Shown here one piece after another: positions 27,463 through 37,791 of a stretch of DNA of 64,000 nt (positions within the stretch are counted from its first letter, which is position 1; each line of letters begins with the position of its first letter). The translations under genes were made by a program, and so were the position numbers. Source of the DNA: Alloalcanivorax mobilis (GTDB lineage Bacteria; Pseudomonadota; Gammaproteobacteria; Pseudomonadales; Alcanivoracaceae). The notes below the pieces were generated by a model. The model did no database searches. It was not told the DNA's origin and was given only the letters and a program-made list of their open reading frames with translations. The DNA is taken from contig NZ_NMQZ01000007.1 in assembly GCF_002864685.1 (NCBI RefSeq), forward strand, positions 116,560 to 180,559, in the 5' to 3' direction.

Positions 27463-29700
27463 ATGGTAACCGTGCGCCGTCAGACCCCCGTGGAAGCCAC
27501 CGCTCACGACTGGCACCCCTGGCTGGAGCAGCTCAGCGCGCGGGTCGCGGTGCGCGATCGCGATGCCCTTGAGCGCGCCTGTGCCCGCGCCGAGCAGTGC
27601 GAGCGCGCCGGTGAGGCGGCGGGCGCGCGTTGGCCCTATGGCAAGGGTTGCCTGGCGATCGGCCTGGAAATGGCCGACGTGCTCGCCGATCTCGGCGCCG
27701 ATGCCGAAGCGCTGCCGGCGGCGGTGTTGTACCGGGCGGTGCGCGAGGGGCAGCTTTCGTTGCCGGACGTGGAAAAAGAGTTTGGCTCGGCGGTGGCCCT
27801 GCTGATCGAGGGCGTGCTGCGCATGGCCGCCATCGGCACCGCCCTGAATCCAACCCGCAAAGCGGTGCTCGGCCAGCAGGATGGCCAGCTCGACAATATA
27901 CGCAAAATGCTGCTGGCGATGGTCGACGACGTGCGCGTGGCGCTGGTCAAGCTGGCGGAGCGCACCGTGATCATCCGCGCGGTCAAGGAATCGGAGCCGG
28001 AGCGCCAGCAGAAAGTCGCCCGTGAGATTTTCGACATCTACGCGCCGCTCGCCCACCGCCTGGGCGTGGGTCAGTTGAAATGGGAGCTGGAGGACCTGTC
28101 GTTCCGCTATCTGCAGCCCGGCGCCTATAAGAAGATCGCCAAGCTGCTCGATGAAAAACGCCTCGACCGTGAGCAATACATCGATCAGGTGATCGAGGAT
28201 TTGCGCGGCCATCTGGAGCGCAATGGCATCAAGGGCGCCCAGGTCTACGGTCGCGCCAAGCACATCTACAGCATCTGGCGGAAGATGCAGAAAAAGCACC
28301 TGGACTTCGGCGAGGTCTACGACGTGCGAGCCGTGCGCGTGCTGGTGGATGAAGTGCGCGATTGCTACGCCGCCCTCGGCATCGCCCATTCCCTGTGGAA
28401 GCACGTGCCCAAGGAGTTCGACGACTACATCGCCAGCCCCAAGGAAAACGGCTACCAGAGCCTGCACACCGCGGTGGTGGGGCCTGAGCGCAAGATGCTG
28501 GAAGTGCAGATCCGCACCTTCGATATGCACGAAGAGGCGGAGCTGGGTGTGTGCGCGCACTGGCGCTACAAGGAAGGCAGCAAGTCCGGCCGCAAGAGCA
28601 ATGCCTACGAACAGCGCATCGCCTGGCTGCGCCAGGTGCTGGAGTGGCACGAAGAACTGGGCGACAACGCCAACACCATGATCAATGAGCTGCAGCACGG
28701 TCTGATCAGCGATCGGGTCTATGTGTTCACCCCGGAAGGCCACGTGGTGGACCTGGAAGCCGGCGCCACGCCGGTGGATTTCGCCTACCACATTCACACC
28801 GAAGTCGGGCACCGCTGCCGGGGCGCCAAGGTCAACGGCCGCATCGTGCCGCTCAACTATGCCTTGAACACCGGCGAACAGGTGGAAATCCTGACCGCCA
28901 AAGAGGGCGGCCCCAGCCGCGACTGGCTGACGCCGTCGTTGGGCTACGTGGCCACCTCCTCGGCCCGGGCGCGCATCCAGCAATGGTATAAACGTCAGGA
29001 TCGCGACGTACACATCGCCCAGGGGCGTTCGATTCTGGAGCGCGAGATGTCGCGTCTGGCGCTGGACCGCATTGACCTGGACGCGCTGGCGCCGCAACTC
29101 AACCTGAAAAGTGGCCCGGATGTGCTCGCTGCCTTGGGCGCCGGTGATCTGCGCCCGGGGCACGTGGTCAACCAGGCCCAGGCGCTTTCCCAGGATCACC
29201 AGCAGCACGAGTTGGAATTCGTGCCCGCCCGGCCGCGCGCCTCGGAGAGCGGTGACATCACCATCCAGGGGGTGGGCAACCTGCTCACCCACATGGCGGC
29301 CTGCTGCAAGCCGGTGCCCGGCGATCAGGTAATGGGTTTCATCACCGTCGGCCGTGGCGTCACCGTGCACCGCGCCGATTGCCATAACCTGCTCGCCATG
29401 CAGGGCGAAGAGCCGAACCGGGTGATCGAGGTCAGTTGGGGCGAAGCGGATCGCATCTTCTATCCGGTGGACATCTTCCTGCGGGCCTGGGACCGCCAGG
29501 GCCTGCTGCGCGATGTGATCGCGGTGCTCGCCAACGAGAAAGTCAACGTCACCGCCGTGCACACCGAATCGCACACCGAGGACAACACCGCCACCATGCT
29601 GCTGACCCTGGAAATCGGCTCCCTGGGCGGCCTCGGCAAAGTGCTCGCCAAGATGGATCAGCTCAAGGGCGTGCTCGAAGTGCGGCGCTACAAACAGTAA
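27463..29700 (+). CDS. relA: GTP pyrophosphokinase RelA, (p)ppGpp synthetase I
   Basis: Ribosome-associated stringent-response synthetase of 745 residues. The N-terminal hydrolase-like domain lacks the His-Asp metal site (AAVLYRAVREGQLS at the expected place), so hydrolysis should be absent. The synthetase domain has the EFDD motif typical of monofunctional RelA, plus NGYQSLHTAVVGP. TGS (VYVFTPEGHVVDLEAGATPV), zinc-finger-like (MAACCKPVPGD) and C-terminal ACT domains follow. It is expected to respond to uncharged tRNA. Confidence 0.96.
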   Translation: MVTVRRQTPVEATAHDWHPWLEQLSARVAVRDRDALERACARAEQCERAGEAAGARWPYGKGCLAIGLEMADVLADLGADAEALPAAVLYRAVREGQLSLPDVEKEFGSAVALLIEGVLRMAAIGTALNPTRKAVLGQQDGQLDNIRKMLLAMVDDVRVALVKLAERTVIIRAVKESEPERQQKVAREIFDIYAPLAHRLGVGQLKWELEDLSFRYLQPGAYKKIAKLLDEKRLDREQYIDQVIEDLRGHLERNGIKGAQVYGRAKHIYSIWRKMQKKHLDFGEVYDVRAVRVLVDEVRDCYAALGIAHSLWKHVPKEFDDYIASPKENGYQSLHTAVVGPERKMLEVQIRTFDMHEEAELGVCAHWRYKEGSKSGRKSNAYEQRIAWLRQVLEWHEELGDNANTMINELQHGLISDRVYVFTPEGHVVDLEAGATPVDFAYHIHTEVGHRCRGAKVNGRIVPLNYALNTGEQVEILTAKEGGPSRDWLTPSLGYVATSSARARIQQWYKRQDRDVHIAQGRSILEREMSRLALDRIDLDALAPQLNLKSGPDVLAALGAGDLRPGHVVNQAQALSQDHQQHELEFVPARPRASESGDITIQGVGNLLTHMAACCKPVPGDQVMGFITVGRGVTVHRADCHNLLAMQGEEPNRVIEVSWGEADRIFYPVDIFLRAWDRQGLLRDVIAVLANEKVNVTAVHTESHTEDNTATMLLTLEIGSLGGLGKVLAKMDQLKGVLEVRRYKQ

Positions 29701-29716
29701 GCGGCCTGTCGGCCGC

Positions 29717-29853
29717 GATACAGGATACAGGATACAACGCGTCAGGTGTCCGCTAGCCGGACAAGCCGTGCCCGCGAACCCGCATCGTGGGCACGGCGGA
29801 ACAATAAACCACGGCATTTTCCGCGCCTGAATCCTGTATCCTGAACCCTGTAT
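29717..29853. repeat. Heptamer inverted-array element (GATACAG family)
   Basis: GATACAG, GATACAG, GATACAA (29717-29737) face CCTGAAT, CCTGTAT, CCTGAAC, CCTGTAT (29826-29853). The loop between contains its own hairpin (CCGTGCCC with GGGCACGG near 29767-29797). A small GC hairpin (GCGGCC, loop, GGCCGC, 29701-29716) precedes it and could end relA transcripts. Confidence 0.88.
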
Positions 29854-29882
29854 CGTGTTCTAGCCGGCTACGGAGCCCGTTC

Positions 29883-30692
29883 ATGCCCAACCCTTCATCC
29901 CCTTTCCCTGACGCCCCCATCGCCGAACTGCTCGCGATCATGGCGCGGTTGCGCGATCCCGAGAGCGGGTGCCCTTGGGATGTGAAGCAGAATTTCGACA
30001 CCATCGTGCCGTACACCGTGGAGGAAGCCTTCGAAGTGGCGGAGGCGGTGGCGCGGCGGGATTACTCGGAGCTGCGTGAGGAACTGGGGGATCTGCTGCT
30101 GCAGGTGGTGTTCCATTCGCAGATGGCGCGCGAGCAGGGGTTGTTCGATTTCCAGCAGGTGGTGGCGGTGCTCAACGAAAAGCTGATTCGGCGCCACCCC
30201 CATGTGTTCGGGGATCAGGTCGCCGCCGATGAGCAGGCCGTGAAAGACAACTGGGAGGCGATCAAACAGCGCGAGCGTGCCGATAAAGGCCGCGAACGAC
30301 CGAGCGCCATGGACGGCGTGCCCGACGGGCTGCCGGCCCTGCCGCGCGCGCTCAAACTGCAGAAGAAAGCCGCCAAGGTTGGCTTTGACTGGCGCCAGAA
30401 TCCAGTGCCACGGGTGCGCGCCCAGGTCGATGCTGAGCTGGCGGAGCTGGACCAGGCGCTGGCCACCGGCGAACGCGATGCGGTGGAAGACGAATTCGGC
30501 GATGTGCTGTTTACGCTGGTCAACCTGGCGCGGCATTTGAAACTGGACCCGGATCTGGCCCTGCGCCGCGCCAGCGATAAATTCGAGCGCCGTTTTCGTG
30601 GCGTGAAGAATGTCGCCGAGGCGCCGTTGGCCGACCTCGACGAAGATCAGCTTGACGCGCTGTGGAAACTCGCCAAAAAAACCTCTTCCTGA
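29883..30692 (+). CDS. mazG: Nucleoside triphosphate pyrophosphohydrolase MazG
   Basis: A 269-residue all-alpha NTP pyrophosphatase that hydrolyses NTPs to NMP and PPi and in E. coli moderates ppGpp physiology. Two tandem MazG folds are seen. The first has metal-binding EEAFEVAEAV and EELGDLLLQVVFHSQ (about 40-85), the second EDEFGDVLFTLVNLARH (about 200-220). It is downstream of relA, a conserved association, but a 182-bp repeat-filled gap separates them. Confidence 0.94.
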   Translation: MPNPSSPFPDAPIAELLAIMARLRDPESGCPWDVKQNFDTIVPYTVEEAFEVAEAVARRDYSELREELGDLLLQVVFHSQMAREQGLFDFQQVVAVLNEKLIRRHPHVFGDQVAADEQAVKDNWEAIKQRERADKGRERPSAMDGVPDGLPALPRALKLQKKAAKVGFDWRQNPVPRVRAQVDAELAELDQALATGERDAVEDEFGDVLFTLVNLARHLKLDPDLALRRASDKFERRFRGVKNVAEAPLADLDEDQLDALWKLAKKTSS

Positions 30693-30954
30693 GGCCCCTC
30701 CCGCCGGCCTCGTCCGCCTCTTGATACTCTGAAACCGCGCCCAGGCGGCGCCCCCAAGCGCGCCTGAGACCGGCTGTGTCCGGTCGTGGTTCCCGATGCC
30801 ATAAAAACTTCACATAAGAGAAACTTTTCCGTCACGCCTTCTGCCCATACTCCGCTCCCAAGCAATCGGGATGTTGTGGCGGGCGGGTTCGCAACGCGGT
30901 CGGAACATCCATCCTGCTTTTTCAAAAATGCCTGATTGATTAGGAGATGCTCCG
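30693..30954. other. Intergenic region before porin 1
   Basis: A gap of 262 bp. A weak inverted segment (GACCGGC...GTCCGGTC, around 30769-30785) may end mazG transcripts. An A/T-rich patch follows (30800-30825). A ribosome site (TAGGAG) lies just before the porin ATG. I see no confident -35/-10 pair. Confidence 0.4.
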
Positions 30955-31977
30955 ATGAAGAAGAACCTGCTTGCGATCGCTGTGGGGGCGGCCATTGTAA
31001 TGCCCGGGATGGCCCTGGCTGATGGTCCGACGGTATACGGTAAAGTGAACCTTTCCCTGGAAAACATGAATTACGATCCGGCGCCCGGCGCTCCCAATAA
31101 CGATGACGAATGGGAACTGCAGAGCAACGCTTCACGGATCGGCGTGAAAGGCGATATCGACCTGGACGTGGGTGGCCTCAAGGCAATTTATCAGGCTGAA
31201 TTCGAAATCAGCGTGGACGATGGCGACAAAGACGGCCAGACGTTCGCGCAGCGCAATATCTTCGGTGGCCTGGAGGGTGCATTCGGTACCCTGAAAGCCG
31301 GTAAGTTCGATACCCCGATGAAAGTGGCGCAGATGGACGTTGACCAGTTCAACGACCTCGATGGCGACATCAAGAACATCGCCTCCGGTGAAAACCGCGT
31401 CTCCAACATTATTCAGTACAGCACGCCCAAACTGGCGGACATGCTCACCCTGAACGTGGCTTTCATCCCCAACGAAGACAACGACGACTTCGATAACGAC
31501 GGCGAAAACGAAAACGGTCTGGCGGACAGCACCTCCATGTCCCTGGTCCTGGAAAAGGACATCTTCTACGCCGCCATTGCCCATGACAAAGACATCGAAG
31601 ACGAGCTGATCGTTGACGAAAGCGGCCTGAGCCCGACGCTCGACATCACCCGCGTGGTGGCCGGTCTCAGCGCGGACGTCTTCGAACTGGGCGCGCTGTT
31701 CCAGAAGGCCGAAGAAGCCGAAGCGGACGGTGAAGAAACCAGCTGGGTGGTCAGCGGCGCCTATAAGATTGACCGCTTCAAGCTGAAAGCACAGTACGGC
31801 AAGGTGGAAGGCGACCAGAGCGACCTGGAAGGCACTCAGTATGCCCTGGGCGCGGACTACAAGCTGGCCAAGAACAGCAAAGTGTTTGCCTACTACAACA
31901 ACCTCAAACTTGAGCAAGTTGCCGCCTCCGACGACGAGACCCGCACCATCGGCGTGGGCATGGAGCACAAGTTCTAA
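30955..31977 (+). CDS. Outer-membrane porin, Gram-negative general type
   Basis: A 340-residue porin with a clear signal peptide (LLAIAVGAAIVMPGMALA, cleavage near residue 22). The mature protein starts DGPTVYGKVNLSLENM. It has the alternating beta-strand pattern of trimeric 16-strand porins, acidic loops, and a C-terminal strand ending in GMEHKF, with the terminal Phe required for BAM recognition. NASRIGVKGDIDLDVGGLKA is the typical second-strand region. It is followed by a strong terminator and a second porin of the same family. Confidence 0.93.
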   Translation: MKKNLLAIAVGAAIVMPGMALADGPTVYGKVNLSLENMNYDPAPGAPNNDDEWELQSNASRIGVKGDIDLDVGGLKAIYQAEFEISVDDGDKDGQTFAQRNIFGGLEGAFGTLKAGKFDTPMKVAQMDVDQFNDLDGDIKNIASGENRVSNIIQYSTPKLADMLTLNVAFIPNEDNDDFDNDGENENGLADSTSMSLVLEKDIFYAAIAHDKDIEDELIVDESGLSPTLDITRVVAGLSADVFELGALFQKAEEAEADGEETSWVVSGAYKIDRFKLKAQYGKVEGDQSDLEGTQYALGADYKLAKNSKVFAYYNNLKLEQVAASDDETRTIGVGMEHKF

Positions 31978-32048
31978 ATCACAACAGACACCCTGGGCGG
32001 AACGGCCAGACGGCGCCGCCCCTTTTTCCTCGACGCAAGTGACGTCTC

Positions 32049-32074
32049 GCCCGCCTTAACGGCGGGCTTTTTTT
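32049..32074 (+). terminator. Rho-independent terminator of porin 1
   Basis: GCCCGCC, loop TTAAC, GGCGGGC, then seven T residues: a textbook intrinsic terminator 71 nt after the stop codon. Confidence 0.92.
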
Positions 32075-32084
32075 GTTTTTCGGC

Positions 32085-32116
32085 GGGCGTCAGACGCCCG
32101 ACGCCCGACGTCCGAC
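32085..32116. repeat. Heptamer element (GACGCCC family)
   Basis: GGGCGTC (32085-32091) is followed by A and then by GACGCCC, GACGCCC, GACGTCC, GAC (32093-32116). The arms are very unequal (one against three), which makes this a degenerate member of the heptamer class. It lies between the porin 1 terminator and the porin 2 promoter. Confidence 0.8.
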
Positions 32117-32123
32117 CCAGCAT

Positions 32124-32152
32124 TTGGCATTGTCACAAAACCGCCATATAGT
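32124..32152 (+). promoter_or_regulatory. Sigma-70 promoter of porin 2
   Basis: TTGGCA (32124-32129), a 17-bp spacer and TATAGT (32147-32152). Each box has one mismatch to consensus. The start codon is 43 nt downstream, with GAGGGAGAAGGGA as a strong purine-rich ribosome site. Confidence 0.7.
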
Positions 32153-32194
32153 CCCCACTTCAAGAACGACTGACTTCGCGAGGGAGAAGGGACG

Positions 32195-33289
32195 ATGAAA
32201 CGATCATTGTGGCCGATGGTGCCAGTGGTGATGGCGGTGGGGTTGCCAATGGCGGTGCAAGCGGCGCCGGAATTCTACGGCCGTATCAACGTCAGCCTGG
32301 ATCACGTTGGTGACTACCCGGACAACAAACTTTCCGGCAGCCTGAATGACATCCAGGCGGGCGACAATCCCCTTGGCGATGGCTGGTTCCTGGAAAGCAA
32401 TGCGTCGCGCCTTGGCGTGCGTGGCAGCGAGCCGCTGGACGTGGCCGGGCTGAGCGTGATCTACCAGCTGGAAGTCGGTTACGACGCGGACGGCGATAAC
32501 GACACGTTCAATACCCGTAACAGCTTTGTCGGGCTGGATACGCCCTATGGCAAGGTGTTCGCCGGCCGTTACGACAGCCTGGTGAAAATCGCCGAAGGGC
32601 GCGTGGATCAGTTCAACAATACCGCCGCCGATCTGGAAAACCAGTTCTACGGCCAGCGCCGCAACAGCAACACACTCAACTGGGAAAGCCCGGCTTTCGG
32701 CGCGCTGACGTTGCGCGCTCAAGTGGGCCCTGGCGAAGACGACGAAGTCGGTGACCCGCCCAATAACGACCGCAAGACCAGCCTCACCGACACCTATGGC
32801 CTGTCGGCCACCTGGGTGAGCGATTCGCTGTACGGCGCCCTGGCCTATGAACACAGTTACCTGGAAATCGACGTGCCGAACCCGGCCGCGCCACCGGCCA
32901 GCCTGGCGGTGGCCGGCGATCTGGATCTGGTCCGCGCCGCCCTGGGGGTGAAGCTCGGTCCGTGGGATCTGGGAGCGATGGTCGAGCAACTGCGCCTGGA
33001 CCCGGATCTGTCCGGGGCGTCCCGTTCCGACGGCACCAGCTATCTGGTCAGCGCCGGCTACCGGATGACCCCAAGGCTGACCCTGAAAGCCCAGGCGGCG
33101 CGCTTCGACAGCGACGACCTGGGGCTGGAAAACACCACCGCCACCGGCGGCGCCGATTACGCGCTGGGCAGAAACACCAAGGTGTATGGTCTGGTGTCCT
33201 TATCCGACGCCAAAATCAGCTACCCCGGTGGTTTGAACGACGACCAGGACGGCACGCTCGCATCGGTGGGCATGGAGCATAAGTTCTAG
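32195..33289 (+). CDS. Outer-membrane porin, second copy
   Basis: A 364-residue porin with a signal peptide (MVPVVMAVGLPMAVQAA, cleavage near residue 24) and mature start PEFYGRINVSLDHVG. It shares the family landmarks of the upstream porin: ESNASRLGVRGSEPLDVAGL, NSFVGLDTPYGKVFAGRYDS and the terminal GMEHKF. The loops differ (NPAAPPASLAVAGDLD). It is a tandem paralogue with its own promoter, so the two can be regulated separately. Confidence 0.93.
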   Translation: MKRSLWPMVPVVMAVGLPMAVQAAPEFYGRINVSLDHVGDYPDNKLSGSLNDIQAGDNPLGDGWFLESNASRLGVRGSEPLDVAGLSVIYQLEVGYDADGDNDTFNTRNSFVGLDTPYGKVFAGRYDSLVKIAEGRVDQFNNTAADLENQFYGQRRNSNTLNWESPAFGALTLRAQVGPGEDDEVGDPPNNDRKTSLTDTYGLSATWVSDSLYGALAYEHSYLEIDVPNPAAPPASLAVAGDLDLVRAALGVKLGPWDLGAMVEQLRLDPDLSGASRSDGTSYLVSAGYRMTPRLTLKAQAARFDSDDLGLENTTATGGADYALGRNTKVYGLVSLSDAKISYPGGLNDDQDGTLASVGMEHKF

Positions 33290-33358
33290 GGAGCACCGGC
33301 CGGGCCTCCGAACAGCCGAGGGCTGTCCGGTTCACACCCAGCCAGCTACAACGCCGCA

Positions 33359-33509
33359 GTGGGAGCGGTCCCTGACCGCGAACCGAGCCTGAAAGGCGAG
33401 GATGGCCTGGCAAAGCCGATTCGCGGTCAAGGACCGCTCCCACGAAACATTTCTGGTCCAGCTCATGCCTAGCTACAACGCCGCTGTGGGAGCGGTCCCT
33501 GACCGCGAA
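33359..33509. repeat. REPIN-like cluster: three 24-bp REP units
   Basis: Direct units at 33359-33382 and 33486-33509 (GTGGGAGCGGTCCCTGACCG...) flank an inverted unit at 33420-33443. The first two form a REPIN-like pair as at 6670-6748, with a similar middle. CTACAACGCCGC precedes both direct units, so the duplicated block is longer than the REP itself. It fills the gap after porin 2. Confidence 0.88.
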
Positions 33510-33622
33510 CCGGCGCAGCCGGCCGGAGATCCGGCCCCCGCCATGCCTGTTGTTCGCAAGGGCAATGTCCTGCGAATCCTGCCCCCTGGAAAAGATTTCC
33601 GGGCGAACAGCGAAGACAGCAT

Positions 33623-33656
33623 AAAAAAAGCGCCGGGCTGCCCCGACGCTTTTTTT
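33623..33656. terminator. Bidirectional terminator between porin 2 and fabB
   Basis: Seven A residues, then AGCGCCGGG with CCCGACGCT as imperfect arms, then seven T residues. It can terminate transcripts from both strands, and is closest to the fabB stop on the minus strand. Confidence 0.88.
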
Positions 33657-33684
33657 GCTCACCGCTTGCGGCGGGCGAAGGAGC

Positions 33685-34896
<1,212 letters not shown>

Positions 34897-34898
34897 AA

Positions 34899-35429
34899 TT
34901 AAAACCCTTCGGTCGAGGTGAACAGACCGACTTTAAGATCGTTGGCCTGGTAAATGTCCGTGCCGTCCACGGAGACCACCGCGTCGGCGAGCCCCATGGT
35001 CAGTTTGCGGGCGATTACCCTTTTGATGTTGATCTGGTAGGTAAGTTTCTTGGCGGTGGGCAGAACCTGCCCGGAGAACTTCACCTGGCCGACGCCGAGC
35101 GCGCGGCCACGGCCGGGGTTGCCCAGCCAGCCCAGGTAAAAGCCGAGCAGTTGCCAGGTGGCGTCCAGGCCCAAGCAACCGGGCATCACCGGGTCGCTTT
35201 CGAAGTGGCAGTCGAAGAACCAAAGGTCCGGGCTAATGTCCAACTCGGCGATGATTTCGCCTTTGCCGTGGCTGCCACCGGTTTCGGCGATATGAGTGAT
35301 GCGATCCATCATCAGCATATTGGGCAGCGGCAAGCGTGCGTTGCCGGGGCCGAACAACTCGCCATGGGCACAGGCGAGCAGCTCTTCGCGCTGGTAGGAT
35401 GATTGTCTCTCTACATTATCGTCTTTCAT
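34899..35429 (-). CDS. fabA: 3-hydroxydecanoyl-ACP dehydratase/isomerase (FabA)
   Basis: Introduces the double bond of unsaturated fatty acids in the anaerobic pathway by dehydrating 3-hydroxydecanoyl-ACP and isomerising the product. It has 176 residues with a hot-dog fold. Catalytic His75 ([14 protein letters not shown]) and Asp89 (LGLDATWQ) are present. The start at 35429 gives [18 protein letters not shown], matching the family N terminus. The open frame upstream of it has no family resemblance. Confidence 0.96.
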   Translation of the reverse strand: MKDDNVERQSSYQREELLACAHGELFGPGNARLPLPNMLMMDRITHIAETGGSHGKGEIIAELDISPDLWFFDCHFESDPVMPGCLGLDATWQLLGFYLGWLGNPGRGRALGVGQVKFSGQVLPTAKKLTYQINIKRVIARKLTMGLADAVVSVDGTDIYQANDLKVGLFTSTEGF

Positions 35430-35835
35430 GAAGGGCTCTGACTCCACACGGGCCGGATCGGCGCTGGCATCCACCGAGAACGGTGTCCCGACGACCCGCC
35501 GGTTATCGGGGGGAAGTCTATGGATGCCTGATGACTGTTTGACTGCAAAAATATGACCCTTTGTCACGCAGCGGCTCCATACTAGCAGAGCGCCGTCACG
35601 GGAGACGACCGCTAAGCGTCTCAAAATATGTCCATGTTTTCGAGCCCGAGGGTGCCTTTCCGGTGCGATTCAGCGGTTTCTTAATCCAGTGTCGCGCCGG
35701 GTGCCGCATAATGGCGCCCGCGCGCACGCCCGGCGCCAGTACAGCATGCCCATAGAGGGCGATACGTGAACGACTGCGGACTTGCAATGCGGCGCCGAGG
35801 TGCCGATGATGCGCCCGCACATCTGCCGGAGGAAA
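35430..35835. other. Divergent intergenic region fabA/ccmF
   Basis: About 405 bp without a gene. It holds the possible fabA -10 box (35579-35584) and an A/T-richer stretch near 35540-35560. I see no clear repeat or hairpin here and no convincing ccmF promoter. Confidence 0.4.
35579..35584 (-). promoter_or_regulatory. Possible extended -10 element for fabA
   Basis: Minus strand TGCTAGTAT is an extended -10 (TG-N-TAGTAT) about 150 nt upstream of the fabA start. There is no good -35. No FabR or DesT operator could be identified by eye. Confidence 0.3.
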
Positions 35836-37791
35836 ATGGTGGCGGCCGAAATCGGACATCTCTCCCTGTGGGTAGCCCTGGCGGCGGCCCTGGTCCTGGC
35901 GATCTTTCCCCTGATCGGGGTATACCGGCAGGTTATCGGCTGGCAACGCTATGCGCGGCCGCTGGCCTGGCTGCAATGGCTGGCTCTGACCTTGGCCATT
36001 CTCTGCCTCGGCTACAGCTTCTATATCAACGATTTCTCGCTCACCTACGTGGCCAATCACAGTAATTCCGAGCTGCCTTTGGGTTACCGACTCTCGGCGA
36101 TCTGGGGCGGCCATGAAGGCTCGCTGTTGCTGTGGGCCTGGATGCTGGGGGGCTGGAGCGCCCTGGTCGGGCTGTTCAGCCGCAAGGTGCCACTGCCGAT
36201 GGTGGTGCGGGTGTTGTCGGTGATGGGCATGATCGCGGTGGGCTTTCTTGCTTTCATGTTGTTCACCTCCAACCCGTTTGACCGCACGCTGCCCTGGTTC
36301 GTCATCGACGGCGCCGATCTTAATCCGCTGCTGCAGGACCCGGGGCTGATCATCCACCCGCCCATGCTCTATATGGGCTATGTGGGCTTCTCGGTGGCGT
36401 TCGCGTTCGCTGTCGCCGGCCTGATGGCCGGTGATCTGGACCCGGCGTGGGCCCGCTGGGCGCGGCCCTGGACCACCGTTGCCTGGTGTTTTCTTACCGT
36501 TGGCATCGCGCTTGGGTCCTGGTGGGCCTATTACGAGCTGGGTTGGGGCGGCTGGTGGTTCTGGGACCCGGTGGAAAACGCGTCGCTGATGCCCTGGCTG
36601 GCCGGCACCGCGTTGATTCATTCGCTGGCGGTGAGCGAAAAGCGCAATCTGTTTCGTGCCTGGACGGTGCTGCTGGCGATCGTGGCTTTCTCGCTCAGCC
36701 TGTTGGGGACCTTCCTGGTGCGCTCCGGGGTGCTGACCTCGGTGCACGCCTTCGCCAACGATCCCAGCCGGGGCGCCTTTATTCTTGTTTTTCTGGTGGT
36801 GGTGGCCGGTGGCGCGCTGACGCTGTTTGCCTCGCGGGCCGGGCGCCTGAAAGGCGAGGGCGGTTTTAAGATGCTCTCGCGGGAATCGTTTCTGCTCGGC
36901 AATAACCTGCTTCTGTTGACCGCCACCTTCGTGGTGCTGCTGGGAACCCTGTTTCCGCTGCTTGGCGAAGCGCTGGATGTGAAAATCTCGATCCGCAGCC
37001 CTTACTTCAACGCCTTTTTCGTACCGTTGGCGCTGGCGCTGATCGTGGTCATGGTGCCCGGGATGTTCAGCAACTGGAAGCGCCAGGCCGGCCATCCGCT
37101 GGTGCGGCGCCTGGTGTGGCTGGCACCGGTGGCGCTGGTGGTCGGATTCTTCGCCGCGCGCCTGCCCGGGGACATGCCCTGGGTTGGCACGCTGGCCGTC
37201 ATGCTGGCGCTGTTCCTGGTGTTCGCCCATCTGGATGATATCGTGCGCCGGGCGCTTTCCTATAACCGCGGCCTGGGTGCCGGTTTACGCAAGCTGGGCC
37301 GTGCCTACTACGGCATGGTGCTGGCGCATTGCGGCCTGGCGGTTTTGATAGCGGGGGTCACCGTGGTCAGTTTCCACGAAGTCGAGCGCGACGTGCGCAT
37401 GGCGCCTGGCGACAGCGCCGAGGTCGGCGGTTACCGGTTCGAGTTCGACACCCTGAGTGCTTATAAAGGCCCCAACTTCGACGCCCGGCGCGGCCACTTT
37501 CTGGTCAGCCGCGACGGCGAGGCGGTCACCGAAATGAACCCGGAGAAGCGCACCTACCGCGCCGGCGGTCAGGTGATGACCGAAGCCGCCATTGATGGCC
37601 GCCTGATGCGCGATCTCTACGTGGCGCTGGGTGAACCGCTCGGCGGTGACGCCTGGGCGGTGCGCATTTATTACAAGCCGATGGTGCGCTGGATCTGGCT
37701 GGCGGCACTGATCATGGCCCTGGGGGGCGCGTTGGCGCTGTCCGATCCCCGTTACCGCAAGAAACTGGGAGGCACCGCCGATGCGCTGTAA
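35836..37791 (+). CDS. ccmF: Cytochrome c maturation heme lyase CcmF
   Basis: A large polytopic inner-membrane protein of about 651 residues that ligates heme from CcmE to apocytochrome c. The WWD domain (GWGGWWFWDPVENASLMPWL) and flanking periplasmic histidines are present. About 15 transmembrane helices are apparent. GGAGG at 35828-35832 is 3 nt from ATG 35836 and 6 nt from GTG 35839, so either may be the true start. It heads ccmFGHI, while ccmABCDE is 18 kb downstream at 55841. Confidence 0.93.
   Translation: MVAAEIGHLSLWVALAAALVLAIFPLIGVYRQVIGWQRYARPLAWLQWLALTLAILCLGYSFYINDFSLTYVANHSNSELPLGYRLSAIWGGHEGSLLLWAWMLGGWSALVGLFSRKVPLPMVVRVLSVMGMIAVGFLAFMLFTSNPFDRTLPWFVIDGADLNPLLQDPGLIIHPPMLYMGYVGFSVAFAFAVAGLMAGDLDPAWARWARPWTTVAWCFLTVGIALGSWWAYYELGWGGWWFWDPVENASLMPWLAGTALIHSLAVSEKRNLFRAWTVLLAIVAFSLSLLGTFLVRSGVLTSVHAFANDPSRGAFILVFLVVVAGGALTLFASRAGRLKGEGGFKMLSRESFLLGNNLLLLTATFVVLLGTLFPLLGEALDVKISIRSPYFNAFFVPLALALIVVMVPGMFSNWKRQAGHPLVRRLVWLAPVALVVGFFAARLPGDMPWVGTLAVMLALFLVFAHLDDIVRRALSYNRGLGAGLRKLGRAYYGMVLAHCGLAVLIAGVTVVSFHEVERDVRMAPGDSAEVGGYRFEFDTLSAYKGPNFDARRGHFLVSRDGEAVTEMNPEKRTYRAGGQVMTEAAIDGRLMRDLYVALGEPLGGDAWAVRIYYKPMVRWIWLAALIMALGGALALSDPRYRKKLGGTADAL

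Noticed and set aside
27463..29700. Bifunctional RelA/SpoT (Rsh)
   Set aside because: The His-Asp hydrolase motif is missing and the synthetase has the EFDD signature of monofunctional RelA.
35596..37230. Long antisense open frame opposite ccmF
   Set aside because: Its codon content mirrors the high-GC ccmF third positions; Gln/Arg/His-rich product with no family resemblance.
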